DNA of 64,000 bases from Telmatactis stephensoni (taxonomy: Eukaryota; Cnidaria; Anthozoa; Actiniaria; Isophelliidae), in assembly GCA_029948255.1 (NCBI GenBank), contig JALIZF010001889.1, positions 806,001 through 870,000 on the forward strand, given 5' to 3'. The translations under genes were made by a program, and so were the position numbers. Shown here one piece after another: positions 42,013 through 54,640 of this stretch (the first letter of the stretch is position 1; each line of letters begins with the position of its first letter). Under the pieces are notes generated by a model. That model had not been told where the DNA came from and ran no database searches. It saw nothing but the letters and a program-made list of their open reading frames with translations.

Positions 42013-45000
42013 AGACCTTCACGAATACCTGGACTCACGTATACCTAGTTGTGTTTGTGGAAATCAATCTCGAGAGTGTCGATTTACCTGCATGTTCAGT
42101 GGCGAAATCAAAGTTGCGGTAACCTCGTAAAAAAGTAGAATTACTGACTGTAGATAATCAGAACTTGGTGGTCGCCTTCTATGGACGCCATATAAGCCCA
42201 AGTACAGCCCTTCTCACCCCTCCCCTATATGCTCTTTGCAACCACCCCAGTATCTATAGAAGGTTAGTCCAAAAGTAGGCCTTTTGCGTTAGTTGACCTC
42301 TTTTTGTGTAGGAGGAAGGGTGAGGAATAACTATACTTGGACTAAGGAAAGCTTGCATAGGATACTTCTAATTATTAGGTGTACAAATATCGGATTTTAT
42401 TCACTTACATACAATGTAGTGCCGAGATACCATACATTGAATTCAATTGAAGAATATTTTTTTGCGTATTTATTTCTTGATCAATTTGACGGTAAAACAG
42501 CGTGTTGAAGCCATTTGATAATCTCTAAGTTTGGTTTGCGGGAGATAGTTCTTTTGACCACTGAAACACCGTAAGAACCACCACAATAACATCGGCTAAT
42601 GTAATTATTACTTAGAATTAAGAAAATAGAAACATGACTGGCAGGTTTTTATCAACAAATTAAGAGTAACTGCAAAAGTTCGTCGCTGGAGGTAACACAT
42701 GACTGAATTTCATCAATTGTCTAACTTTCATTTCAAAACAAGCAACTTCTTTTGTACAGATATTATTGACGGCGTAGTTAGTGTAGGTGGCTGGTTCGCG
42801 GTAGATGTGGGCGTTTTGTATGCATTTTTTTCATTTAATTTTCAGGTTGGAAAACGGAAAGCGTTTTGATTTTTAACTCTTGCTATCCATTTATTTAAAT
42901 GATTTTCGATTAATTAGAAAGTTCATCAAAACTTAGTTGTTTTTTGTCGTTCTCGTTGTTATACACATGACTGAATTTCATCAATTGTCTAACTTTCATT
43001 TCAAAACAAGCAACTTCTTTTGTACAGATATTATTGACGGCGTAGTTAGTGTAGGTGGCTGGTTCGCGGTAGATGTGGGCGTTTTGTATGCATTTTTTTT
43101 CATTTAATTTTCAGGTTGGAAAACGGAAAGCGTTTTGATTTTTAATTCTTGCTATCCATTTATTTAAATGATTTTCGATTAATTAGAAAGTTCATCAAAA
43201 CTTAGTTGTTTTTTGTCGTTCTCGTTGTTATAGGTTTTTTAAGAATTATGATTGGATAACTCATTGTTTAATTTGTTGAAAGCCATTTCAGTGCCTTGGG
43301 TTTCTCCAATCATGAACCAATCACATCACGTAATTAGTCTTGTTGTTTTTCCAAAATTGTGATTGGCTACCACTTACGCTTAATGTATGTGATTGGTCGA
43401 ACGAAGAAAACCATATAACTGTCCATCACAGAGAAAATCCTGCAAGGAAGGAAAATATTTCCAAATGATTCTGTATTTAATAATCTACGAATCGTCAGGT
43501 AATAACAAAAAACTAGAACAAAACTTAGTTTAGAAGAAGTATTATAACACGAAAGAGACGCTATTTAGTATTTTAATAGTATAAGTAGGAAATGGGTTGG
43601 TGTATTGAAAGAGAGTAGGTCTCTGTGTGTCCTTTTGAAGTATGTGTGACGTCAAAGGGAGGAAGCCGGTTTTTCTTCCTTATATTAATTTTTTTTCTTT
43701 ATCAAAAAGGTCACTGAGCAATGGTCTGTGAGGGTTGTGAGAAATCTGTTCACTAAGTAAGAGAGAGATGTTAAAACGTTTATCAACGAAATTCGTTCAC
43801 TGAATTGAACCTGTGGCTTACTGTAAGAATTGTGTACAAAATCCATACATGGTATGATTTATTGCCTGTTTTATTTTATTGAACATTTTAGATAATAGTA
43901 TATTGTTCTTATCACCGGCGATCTAAAAAGATTACCAACTGGATGTAATCTCTTTTAAGAGGAATTAAAAATTAAAAAAGCCCTGTTTTATGGTATTACG
44001 TCTTGCTTGTTCATTACTATTGTCGGAATACATCAGATATTTCTTACATTGTTTTTTGCTTGTTTACAACACAGAACTCAAGACAGAAATTTAGTTCCTA
44101 AATCTGCTAATTTCCAGCACTATATCAGACGCAGTTTCGGCACTGGATTATCCTATTCCCATTAATTAGCATTTAAAGTGATATTAAGGTTTCCTCGAAG
44201 TTTTCACATCTAGAGAAGAGGTTTTCTAGATCCTTTAGCCCACACGAAGGCTTTGTTTAATCAATCCCACTAAATATACAGTCCATGTCAGTAAATATGT
44301 CCGTTTTTAGCCACTTGAAGGCAGAATACATCGACCTGTACAAATACAAAGCAAGCATGAGATAAATAATGAATATGAATTATGTATTTCACCTGTTTGT
44401 CCCTTTTCACCATTCAAATAGCTCGACCACTTTTAGTTGAGCCTCAGCTACATGAAAAAGATACATTAAACTTCAACTACTTGAATCTAGCGGCATATTT
44501 ATTTCCCCTAACGGCATTTATTTGGGGAAGGAAAGGAAATTGAAAATCTGCCCGCGAGCTTGCTTGGTCATTTGGTATCTTGGCAACTCGCTTTGAGAGA
44601 AGAGTTTGGAATATTCGCTGTATTGGAAATTATTTTAATGAGCTGTGAGTTCTAGCTGGCATAACCATTATAACACTTTTTCAATATTTTGTGACCAGTG
44701 GGAGTTGTCATAAATGTCACTATCCTAAGGTGCTTGGTTTGACCTCAGCGACGGGCTGTGCCAATTAAAGGAATTATACAGGAACACCTATGTTCAAGAC
44801 ACGGAAACTTTTTCGTATCATTCACTTATCTGTGAAGGGCTTTGATATCACCGCCGTGTGATTGTAATAACAGATGACATCACTGACCGGGGCTGACTGA
44901 CGGCATATAACACTGAGAAGCTCTGCTCTGTTCAACAGTGGATTCTGAGGGACCGAAATGATGGTGAAGAAAGGATCACCATGTGATTATTTTTAATCGA

Positions 45001-45059
45001 AGCTAAAATGCGTCGATAAACGACCATCATTAGTACCATCAAACCTCGGGCATCAAACC
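42013..45059. other. Intergenic region between the membrane protein and receptor genes
   Basis: It holds a 268-bp tandem duplication (42695-43231) and otherwise AT-rich sequence with no convincing ORF. A TATA-like CATATAACAC near 44904, about 155 bp before the receptor ATG, could serve that gene. Confidence 0.6.
42695..43231. repeat. Tandem duplication of 268 bp
   Basis: Two adjacent copies (42695-42962 and 42963-43231) start ACACATGACTGAATTTCATC and end TCGTTCTCGTTGTTATA. They differ only by one extra T in a T run and a C/T change. The near identity indicates a young duplication. Confidence 0.95.
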
Positions 45060-46151
45060 ATGGCGACTGACAGCACTATCAATGCTACATTAAGCCATGG
45101 TCTCCTTGTGTACAGCAAAGAAGAATCCGTCATCCAAGCTATAGGCCTGGCCATCATTATGGCCGTTGCTATCCTTACAAACGTACTTAATATTGCAGTA
45201 GTGTGTTTAAACTACTCTATGCAGACGCCAAGATATATGTTCATCATTAACTTGGCATGCGGAGATCTTGGGGTCACTCTGCTTTCCATGCCATTCTGTC
45301 TAGTGACGAGTATTGCCAGAAAGTGGATCTTTGGCTCAGCTTTTTGTCAGCTTCATGGGGTTTTAGGATCATTGTTTTTTTGTGGATCAATATTTACCCT
45401 GACAATCATGAGTATCGAACAATACTACGCGCTGGTGAAGCCGCTTTCACGAACTATTACTATCCGACGCGCATGGTGTATGATTGCCCTCGTGTGGACT
45501 ATCAGCTTCCTGATTTCAATTCTACCGGTCTTTGGCTGGGGATTTTTCTCTTATAATTCGAGTACCCTGGCTTGTGGAGTAGGCTTTCCAAGGCGATTGT
45601 CGGATCGTCTTTATTTATTACTAATTGTAATCATCGCCTTTGTGACTCCATTGTTAATCATGGGTTTTGCTTATATCAAAATATTTATTGCAGTAAGGAC
45701 ACATGCGAAGAGAATAGCCAAGTATACAAAGGGTGGTTTAGAAGTGATTCGACTACAACGCCGTATATCATTCACTCTTCTGTTAGTTTTGGTTGTATTT
45801 CTGCTTTGTTGGAGTCCGTTTGTACTGTTAATCGCTCTAGCTAACTCTAAAAGGGATGTTTTGGAGCTCCCTAGGGGACTAGGTGTTGCGGCGTATTGGT
45901 GTGGCTTTTTCAATTCCGCAATCAACCCTATAATATTCGTTATCAGAAATGATAAATTCAGAGAAGGCTATGTTGAGATTTTATCGGGTTTTATAGACTT
46001 TCTTCGTTGCCGTGAAACGACTCTGTTGAAACATAATCGTCGACGCAGATGGAGCTTGAGAAATTCATTGAAGAAAGCAACACCGAGTGTTGTATTGGCA
46101 TCAGTAATAGGCTCTGTACCACCTCAAGAACTTGTGAATGAAGAGAATTAA
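45060..46151 (+). CDS. Intronless rhodopsin-class (class A) orphan GPCR
   Basis: A complete 363-residue seven-helix receptor in one exon; start at ACCATGG, a good initiation context. Seen: NAT glycosylation site near the N-terminus; TM1 with TNVLNIAVV; TM2 NLACGDLGVTLL (LAxxD conserved); TM3 cysteine (AFCQLHG) and MSIEQYYALV, where E-Q-Y replaces D-R-Y; TM4 tryptophan (LVWTISF); extracellular loop 2 cysteine (LACGVGF); TM6 LCWSPFVLL; TM7 FNSAINPIIFVIRND, with NPIIF replacing NPxxY. The position equivalent to the opsin Schiff-base lysine is phenylalanine, so it is not an opsin. Overall look is melatonin/amine-receptor-like, as for many cnidarian orphan receptors. Ligand unknown. Confidence 0.92.
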   Translation: MATDSTINATLSHGLLVYSKEESVIQAIGLAIIMAVAILTNVLNIAVVCLNYSMQTPRYMFIINLACGDLGVTLLSMPFCLVTSIARKWIFGSAFCQLHGVLGSLFFCGSIFTLTIMSIEQYYALVKPLSRTITIRRAWCMIALVWTISFLISILPVFGWGFFSYNSSTLACGVGFPRRLSDRLYLLLIVIIAFVTPLLIMGFAYIKIFIAVRTHAKRIAKYTKGGLEVIRLQRRISFTLLLVLVVFLLCWSPFVLLIALANSKRDVLELPRGLGVAAYWCGFFNSAINPIIFVIRNDKFREGYVEILSGFIDFLRCRETTLLKHNRRRRWSLRNSLKKATPSVVLASVIGSVPPQELVNEEN

Positions 46152-46606
46152 CACGACCAATAACGAACTTAGTTCTGGCAGGTGTAAGCTGAAAACACTT
46201 TCACATCTCTGGTGAACCAAATTGAAAAAAAAAATTATCAATTTAACACTTATAATTACAAGTATTAAAAATGCTTTTATTTTAAAAATGCTCTTCACTT
46301 GTAGCTTTGTTCTTATACTTGTCGATTTTTTGTACATTTTTATAAGGTTATCTCCGCAAAATCTACCAAAGTGGAGAGTCGTCGTATCCATTTCCTTTCT
46401 TAGTGCCGTACCTATTACCATCCACAACATGTCAAGATATTTTTTGGAGACTGTTTAGTCTAACTCGCCGTCTAACTCCTGTCACTAACTGAGTGAATAT
46501 ACCACACAGGACTGTGATGTTTTCTTTCCTAGTTTCCAAAAAAAGTAATTTTCTCGGCTTGAAGTAGCAGCCCAAACAACCAAATAATAACGACACAGTA
46601 ATATCT

Positions 46607-46612
46607 AATAAA
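46607..46612 (+). terminator. Polyadenylation signal of the GPCR gene
   Basis: AATAAA about 455 bp after the receptor stop codon, the first canonical hexamer seen downstream. Confidence 0.5.
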
Positions 46613-47196
46613 TGACTGTCATATTTTCTTTTGTGTCTTGTCCCAAGAGACCTTTAATCTAATGGGTCTTTGAGATTCCTTAGATAATTACTGTCCAATA
46701 CTGCAAAGAATGTTTGTTTTCAGTACCGCTTGACGCAAATGTACTGTTGTTTGAAGTCGCATGTGAGCTAAATTTTGAATCTTTTTGTTTATAAAATAGT
46801 TATAGAATGTTGAATATTGTCGGATGGCTTGTTGCATGGGTAGTGATTTTAGAGGATTTATTTTATGACTAAGTTAAAATTGTTTGAAATAATACTAGAA
46901 GTCATCTTTTAATTAGTTGGCTGAGCTATGAAGTCTCTAAAGCAAACAAATCAAAGATTTAGAGTCTTAAAAGGGCTTAAAAAGGTGACGTTCAAAGTTC
47001 AGAGAATACGTTACCATGCCTTGCCGGCCGGAAAAAAGAAAAAAGTTTGTCAGTCAAGTTCGGTTTGACGTGCTGAAACCGATGTAACGAGCTTGGGAAA
47101 AATAGCTAGATGTATCTAGAGTTAGTTCGAGTTGCAAGTCGAGTTGGGAGGTAAAGCACAATATTTAGCGTCGGTAATTCCTTCAGCTGAACGCTG

Positions 47197-47330
47197 CAAG
47201 CCGCCGACGGTGCGCTTTTTACCCGCTCCAGCTCTTTCCATCAGTTCTCCGTTTTAATGAATGGAAAGAAGTCGAAACAAGTGTGAAGTGACTAGGAAGT
47301 ATCGAACTATCATCAGCTACTTTTGAAGCA
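47197..47330 (-). repeat. SINE remnant related to 21539-21725
   Basis: GCCGCCGACGGTGCGC, a pyrimidine-rich stretch, GAAAGAAGTCGAA and a decayed B box (GTATCGAACTATC) follow the same order as in the better copy at 21539. The tRNA head is truncated. Confidence 0.6.
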
Positions 47331-48903
47331 GTTCAACTAATTTTCCATCCTCGTGGCAGAAAGAAAATGCAACTACACTTTTACAATGCGTTTCACCAAG
47401 AGACCATAATACTTGTATTATGCATGGTCTCTTTGTTTCACATATAACTTTTGACAATCGGGTTCCTAAGATCCTGTAAGATTTTTCAGAAGTTTAATGT
47501 TTTGGTTTCGAAATTTAATTTGGTAGTTCACTCCCACGCTTCTTCGGAAAGTCGTTGAGCAGACTCTCCACTTATCGCAGAAAGCTCTCGCAGCGATCAT
47601 TTTTACTCGCAGCGAAATTTTGAACAATAGATTTTATTCCCAACGGGTATATCATTAAAAATTATGATGAAAAGGCACTGTAACAGATGATAATTTTGAA
47701 ACTGATAAAACGATTTTTGGTGCAGCGCAACGCTTAGGGAATCATAGAAGATCATCATACAGTTATGTTACAAGATTCATCAGGCCGGCCAGAAGAAGGC
47801 AGGGTCACAAGTTAAAGCGCGCGCGCATTCAAATAGAGCCGACCACAACGTTAACTGGACAGAGGCAAGATTGAAATTCCCAGTTACACCTTATGTTTTG
47901 TGCAGCTATTTGTATGTGCTCATTTTTTTTTTTTTTTTTTTTTGCAAAACACTTTCCTGTGATTGTTTTCGGGTGTCGTTACAAATTTTGTTACAATCAG
48001 TGTAGATAAGTACTAGTACGTTTAAGTTTTGCTGCAATCAACGTGCAATAACTTTTTCATGAGCAAGTTCGCGCATTAACAACTAAGAACAGGTCGAAAA
48101 ACCTAAAGCATACATGACTAGGTTTCAGATCACGCGAAGAGGCGGATCACGCTAACAAAAAAAAACAAAAAAAAAAAAACCATGCAGTATTAGAGTTGAC
48201 GTAATACGGACTGTATACGGTGTACACGTGGCTCAAGTACCAAGCTAACTAAAAATTGCGTCAATGAATTCATAACCTGAGCGGTTTGTCGATGAGAATC
48301 AGCTAGAAGATATATTCGGTGGATGAGTTGGTTTCTATATAGCAGCAGGCTATTAACAGATACAGCTTTAAACCATGCAGTTTTCATTGGGTATGACTCA
48401 GCGCCGCAAATCAAGAAATGTTCTCCTTGTTACTTATCAGATCTAGTCTTTTCGATAGTGACATAAGCATTAACTGCTTATTGGTAGTTTGTCTTCTGTC
48501 TCCTTTCCCATAGAAAAATGCGCGAGTTTGTCTTTATAGAAATAAAATTCTCCTACCCCTACCCCTACTCCCCCCAAAAAATAGAACTGAGGTAAAACCA
48601 CTAGAACAGAAAGTTAATTAAAACAAAAAGCACTGCCCCTGCTTTTTATGAAAAACACCACCACAGCTTTCAAAGAGAATAATATCTTTATATAAATATA
48701 TTTCCTTTTTAAATTACAATGGCTCCGTATTTCCGGCTCCAGCGGAACATTTGTGGTGATCATCTAGAATCCTTTCTACCTGTAGCCGTTTTCTCATTTA
48801 CTGACACCAGGATATGAATATCCTCTGTGTTGATGGCTTCTGTTAAGCATAATGGAATACAAAAAGTAGAAAGGTCTATATAATGATCCTTATTAAAAAT
48901 AAT

Positions 48904-49278
48904 GAATATATATTATTTTAAATTAATAAAGAAAAGTGAAATACTATTTACTATAAAAACCATTTACTATAAAAACCCGAACGTGTAATAAAAATTCATG
49001 ATAACTTATAATTTCAAAATGTCTACATATGACTCTTTGTCAGAATACTGAGTGGCTTAATGAAGTTCTCTCACTTGGGTTACTGGATATATATTACTTT
49101 ATGAATATATATTACTTTAAATTAATATGAAAAGTGAAATACTACTTACTATAAAAACTATTTACTCTAAAACCCGAACTTGCAATAAAAATTCATGATA
49201 ACTTATAATTTCAAAATGTCTACATATGACTCTTTGTCAGAATACTGAGTGGCTTAATGAAGTTCTCTCACTTGGGTT
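48904..49278. repeat. Direct duplication with 199-bp spacing
   Basis: GAATATATATTA, AAAAGTGAAATACTA, then CATGATAACTTATAATTTC and TGAGTGGCTTAATGAAGTTC recur at 199-bp spacing (starts 48904 and 49103). The second half is almost identical between copies, the first half more diverged. Confidence 0.85.
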
Positions 49279-49587
49279 CCAGGAAGTCGACTTAAAATCA
49301 ACGATCTAACGTCTTAAATCTTTCCTTACCAAAATCGCTTATTATATGGAACTCATTTCGATAACCGGCGCCAGAGGAAACCACTCAACAAGAGCTATAG
49401 AAAACGCGCTTCTGGCAGCACATTTTACGCTCCGAATTCTTTTACTATTTTTATGGGAATACAATAAGGAGATTTTCCTTCAGGATGTTATTAGTGTAAT
49501 CAGCATTTAGGAATACTCCTGCGTTGACTGACGAGTCTCTTAGAATTCCCGGGGAATTCCCTAAGTGCTATCAATATTTTCTAGTTG

Positions 49588-52500
49588 TTAAAACAAAGTA
49601 TTCGTTCTATTGAAAGCTAAAACACTCCACGTTGTATTATGATTGTTATGAGGTGGTACAACTTTTGGAATAGGTTTTACAACGTTCATTACAGACTGAT
49701 ATGTACAAACTATTAAAATCAATATTCCTACGATCATTAAGCACCATGCCGCTATCTGTTTGATGTCAGGTCGTTCTGGGTGGAGTCTGACACGAAGGTA
49801 AAACGCTGGTGGTAAAATAAATATTGTCAGGGTGGTACCAATAGCACCCACAAATCCCCAGACCATTGCTACCTGAAATACAAAAACAAAATTACACTCA
49901 GTATCGTATTTACTTAGTCCTAAGCAGGAGCTGGTTCGTTGGGTATCCTGTGGTGAGGGAGAAAGAGATAGGACTGGGGATATGCTGAAGCCCTTTGAAC
50001 CTATCAACCTCTTTATCATGATCATTCCAGGAATCCAATAGCTTCTAATATAAGGGAAATTATAACGGAGTATATTGTGCTATTGTGCTTAGGCTTTGAA
50101 TAGCTGCATTGAAGGGTAACTCCCTTCCCCCAACCCCACCCCCCTCAATCGGTACCGCGGCATTTTTTAACTGATCTCTTGATTACCATTACCTTCACCT
50201 TTATCTATGTCAGTCATATTGGGTCTGTAAGACGACCTTTTTCTGGACCATTCATAAGAGATCATAGCAATTACAAGAGACCATCAAAACCAACGTTAAT
50301 TGTCATCATCATCGGACGATCATCATCATCATCACCACCATCATCATCACCACCATCAGACCAGCATCATCACAGCACAACAATCTCAAGCCCATAGTTC
50401 AGCTTATTCAGCTTTTTGACGCGTAAAGAGTCCCTTTTCTCTCAGCCTACGTATACAAAGATTTCACGTACAATATTTTTAATTAGTAAGAACTAGTTAC
50501 AGACGAATCATAAATGTTATAATTATTAACAAAATTAAGCAGACTTTACCTGAGGGATGTAGTAAGCTAATACGTAGCTGACAAAAACCAAAAATACACT
50601 TTCTATGAACCAAACAGGACGTGACGGAGCGGTTCGGGTGGCGTTGGATAAGAAGGACAACGTGCGAGAATATGAATTGGACGTTATAAGTGGAGCGTCT
50701 TCTTTCCAAATTAACTAAAAAGAAAACACTTTATGAGAATCACAGATTATCTTTATGTGTAGGTTTTGGAATCAGACTCAAGCGTGTACGGTTGCGCAAA
50801 CGTTGCGCAAAGTGAGTAAATATCGCACCATGTATCGACGTGATGTACACAGTACTGTAGTAACAATGCGCGCGGCAACTGTATCTTCCCGCAGTCCAAA
50901 ACTGTGCAACATTTAATTGTTGCTTTGTAAATCCAGAGCAAATGTTGCTCGTATTACCAGGGGATGGAAGGGGTTTTGCGTGATCCGTGATTTGACTAAA
51001 ATCCTCTACGTGATCATATCCGTGCAAGAAAGCCAGATTTTCTTGAAATCCTTTATTTTATATTTTGTGAATTGACGGAATTGGCTGAAGCGTGAGTATT
51101 ACAACTCCGCGAACAACAAATTGGTAATAGTGAGGGCAACATTTGATCTGTAAATTGCACACAACAATTTTGTACGAAATGGTATACGATTCTGCATGCT
51201 GCCCGTATTACCAAACCTTAATTGTAAGCTTATAAGAATGGAAGTTTTGACATGCGCTCAAGGAAGTTCCAGCCATAGATCACGCTGTAAATTATGGCGC
51301 AATCACGCGACAAATCACTCATCACGCGCAACTCCAGCCATATCACGCAGCTAGTTTTGTCACAATCCCTTATCACGTGACTATAGTTTTGTCGCAATCC
51401 CTTATCACGTGACTATAGTTTTGGACTAATTCCTTATCACGTGACTATGGTTTTGTCCTAATCCCATATCACGTGACTATAGTTTCAGTATAACGCAGCT
51501 ACAGTTTTGTCCCAATCCTTATCACGTGACTATAGTTTTGGACTAATTCCGCGCGTTTAGCAAAAATATCTACTTTTCATTCAAATGAGGCACGGCATTC
51601 AGACGCAAGTTCAAACTTCATTTCTCGTTTGATCATGAAGAGGTAAAGTACACATAAAAACTTTGGCCGTTCACAATATTTGACAAAAATTACAGCTGTA
51701 CAAGCAATAAGATCCAATGTTTTCATTCGTCGTTCCAAAAAGACCATTGTTTTTCAAACCAATACAAATGCATGAACCTTACCCTGTTGATAATATCTCG
51801 ACATGGGAATATAAGCAAAGGGTAACTGAGAAGTAATGTACACGCCAAGGCACATCGACCAACAGTGATTACAATGTTATCATGAGCGAAGTTCTTGGTG
51901 ATATCTTGATCTACGTAGTTGCGAAACTGTACCAAGACAAAATGCACTATTAATGAACACTAGATAGAACTATCGTTGTAGTTCTAACAGAGACGGTTTT
52001 TAAGGTGGTTTTTTGTTTGTTTGTTTTTGTTTTTGTTTTGTTTTTTGTTTTTGTTTTTTTTTTGGGGGGGAAGGCGGGAAGAGAGCTTTTTAATGGCGAC
52101 AAAAATTCTCGAAATTTAGATCAGTTCTTGGTACTGGTCGTCGTCGTGGAAGCGTTTTATAATCACTTTATTCTATTCTACTTTCTGACTCAGCTGCTTA
52201 AATCCCATCTGCTCTGCTCTGTTCGTTTCTTGATTTTCATGCAATTCCTCATTCTTTCAACTCTGTTTTCTCACGTTCGTTGTAACTGTGGTTCACATTT
52301 GCGTATCGTTAGCTACTCCTATGACTGCAACGTTTTCTCGCCAGTGAACAGTCCATTCATTTCACTGCTACTTACCTCTCTATAAATGTAGATTTTCCAA
52401 GACGCGCACGGATGACTAGTGTGGATAGTATTTATGAAAATTCGACCGCGCTAAGAAAGTGCGCGCATCGCTCATCACACAGCTGAAAAATTTACATTAA

Positions 52501-54531
52501 TGCTTACCTCCATAAAGCCAAAAAAGCTGACTAACACATTCAACAAATAGGTAATTCCCATAGCAGAGTAAAGGATGATTCGTTTGTTGGTTCGAGTCTG
52601 ATATCGTAGTTCACTATGCATAGGGAGAATGTTAAAATGACAGGCAAAGGTCAGGCCAGTGATAGAAATAGCGGTCAAGACCCCTCCAAAGTCTGTCGGC
52701 CACCATTTTACAGGATTGTGTGGTTTGTCAACTGGACCTCCAATACCAGATGCGATGGATTGATGGATGATGGCTCCTGCCAAGAACATCACGCATATAA
52801 CACTGAACAAATAACAAAAACAAACAATAAAGCCTAGCTAGTTAACATTTGCAATTTAAGTTGCAATTTAAGCATTCAAACGCCAGCTAAAAAGCGCATT
52901 TTGTGGGGAAAAAAGACAAGCCATCATTTCTGAGGTAATATTGTGACTTGTACTGGCTTGCTAATGTTTGTGTGTCTCAGCCTTTAACGTTTTTTCTCTA
53001 TTATCTCTGTAAGTATAGCAGCTTTGCAAACATTTGCTAACATTACAAAAGGTGTCTGACACATGTCCAAAATTTGAATATAAAAATTATAACATATTTA
53101 ATGTTTTATTTGAATATGGTTACATTACCTTAAGAAAGAAGTAAACTTCAAAGCATTCATGCTTTTAAATAAAGTCACAGGGAATATAATCAGAACTGGA
53201 ATTGTAAGAACAATTATCTTTTTGGACCAGAAGGAATGTGGACCACATGATAATATAAAGATAGGCTGAAGCTAAAATAGAACAAATCATATTAATGTTA
53301 GCTTCAAATATGACCATACCAGCTCTGCTTGTATTGAACTCTTTTTCGTATGAAATTTGCTATAAGTTTACCCTGGGCTCTAAATTAGGTTCAAATTGGT
53401 GTTAGTCAGAACCTTGGAATGAAACAATAAACGGCTGTGGAACCCAGGATATGCTATATAGAGCAGAATTTTGAGTGACCATGAAAATCTATGAAGTACT
53501 ATGTGGATATGCTGCTGTGAAAAGATTATTTATTCATTAATTTTATTTTATTTATATAAAGGACTGTGAATGATGCTATCATTGTGTAGGGTATAGTTTA
53601 TGCCTCATTATTTTGTTCTTTTGTAGTGAAATCTGGCTATATATCTGTGTGATTTCAGAACACATACCTGATCTGTAATAAGAATCCAGTAAGCAACAGC
53701 ACACAGGAACAGGGTTACAATAAGAACAAGCTGTGTTAAAACCTACAAATGAATCCGAAATATAGTGCAAATTAAAGTTACATTATGCAATCCTATCGAT
53801 CCTCTTTAATAAATTAATAATGTCCCCTGTTAGTACCCCTTCACCCAAAAGTGAACTTGCCAGGGACAGATGGTGTGTCCTTTCCCCTCTCTTTTCATCA
53901 GCTCTGTCCTGGCTACATTGCAGCTACACAGATTAAAAGGCACCCAAAACAAGGATGTGACAATTTATACACATTGACAAAGTTAATTTAACTTAATCTC
54001 TCTCAGAAGACTGCATACATGTGCACAAATCAATGGATTATTGCTACTGTCACTCCATATGTCATAGTTATGGTACTAATGAACAGAATATCCAATCAAA
54101 ATTTGAAGTTATGGCTAGAGTGCATGCACAGCAACTGCATTTTCCATCATATACTAAAATTAATGTACACTCTGACATATAATATTTTCCTTTACCTCTC
54201 CTTTATAACCAAAGGCAATTCGTCCAACATCTTCAACATTTTTAATTCTTCCTTGGCAGTATTTTTTACTGTTTATAATCAAGAACCCTCCATGGGTTGA
54301 TGCCATCAACACAAAAATTAAAATCAGTGACGTCATGAAAAATCCACCTTGTTGGAATGCAAAAGGGAGGGACAATATGCCACCACCAATCATGGTGGAA
54401 ACCAGGGTAAAAATTGATGACAAGATAGTTCCACGTCTACTATGATCCTCCACATTGTGGAGAATAGGAGTGGATTCAGTTGCAGTCATTTCTTTGTCTT
54501 CATTGTCTGTTTGTGTTTCATTGATATTCAT
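49588..54531 (-). CDS. Amino acid/auxin permease family transporter (SLC38-like)
   Basis: Seven exons join in phase: 54196-54531, 53668-53742, 53129-53265, 52508-52802, 51783-51926, 50550-50714, 49588-49872; 478 residues. Start ATG at 54531. The N-terminus is acidic and cytosol-like, then SIFTLVSTMIGGGILSLPFA, the family's first helix with its GGGILSLPFA break. About eleven hydrophobic helices follow, including VLTQLVLIVTLFLCAVAYWI, FACHFNILPMHSEL and TLLLSYPLLIFPCRDIINR. These fit proton- or sodium-coupled neutral amino acid transporters of the AAAP superfamily, either SLC38 or AVT6-like. The subfamily cannot be fixed here. A probable 5'-UTR exon ends at 55621 (AAACAG before GTAAAC) with an acceptor near 54540. 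Divergent from citrate synthase. Confidence 0.9.
50216..50390 (+). repeat. Dispersed repeat with CAT-rich tail, copy 2
   Basis: ATTGGGTCTGTAAGACGACC followed by AAGAGATCATAGCAATTAC, AACGTTAAT and an ATC/ACC tract. Same family as 28588-28756. Confidence 0.65.
51341..51552. repeat. 32-bp minisatellite carrying CACGTG E-boxes
   Basis: The unit TTATCACGTGACTATAGTTT recurs with CACGTG at 51374, 51406, 51438, 51470 and 51523 (32-bp steps, then one 53-bp step with an inserted variant). It lies in the transporter intron 50715-51782. Decayed half units precede it. Confidence 0.85.
53833..53970 (-). repeat. Truncated SINE body
   Basis: CCCCTCTCTTTTCATCAGCT, GCAGCTACACAG and CAAGGATGTGAC correspond to the body of the SINE at 21539-21725. 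The tRNA-like head is missing. Confidence 0.45.
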
Positions 54532-54594
54532 CTTAGCCCTTGAAATATATTAATTGAAAAAAATGAATTGAAGGAATGAATGAACAAAAGTACA

Positions 54595-54640
54595 AATGAA
54601 TGAATGAATGAATGAACGAATGAATGAATGAATGAATAGA
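54595..54640. repeat. TGAA tetranucleotide microsatellite
   Basis: About eleven GAAT/TGAA units just upstream of the transporter start. Confidence 0.85.

Larger units (their letters stand above)
46152..49587. other. Intergenic region between the receptor and the transporter
   Basis: Convergent 3' ends of the two genes enclose AT-rich DNA with a SINE remnant (47197-47330), a poly-T run (about 47924-47944), an A-rich tract (48159-48178) and a 199-bp-period duplication (48904-49278). No coding region seen. Confidence 0.6.

Noticed and set aside
45060..46151. Opsin identity for the GPCR
   Set aside because: The residue at the retinal-lysine position of TM7 is phenylalanine, so it cannot bind retinal in the opsin manner.
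50740..51027. 95-codon minus-strand ORF in the transporter intron
   Set aside because: No splice sites compatible with the flanking exons, no recognisable domain, and exons 51783-51926 and 50550-50714 already join in frame.
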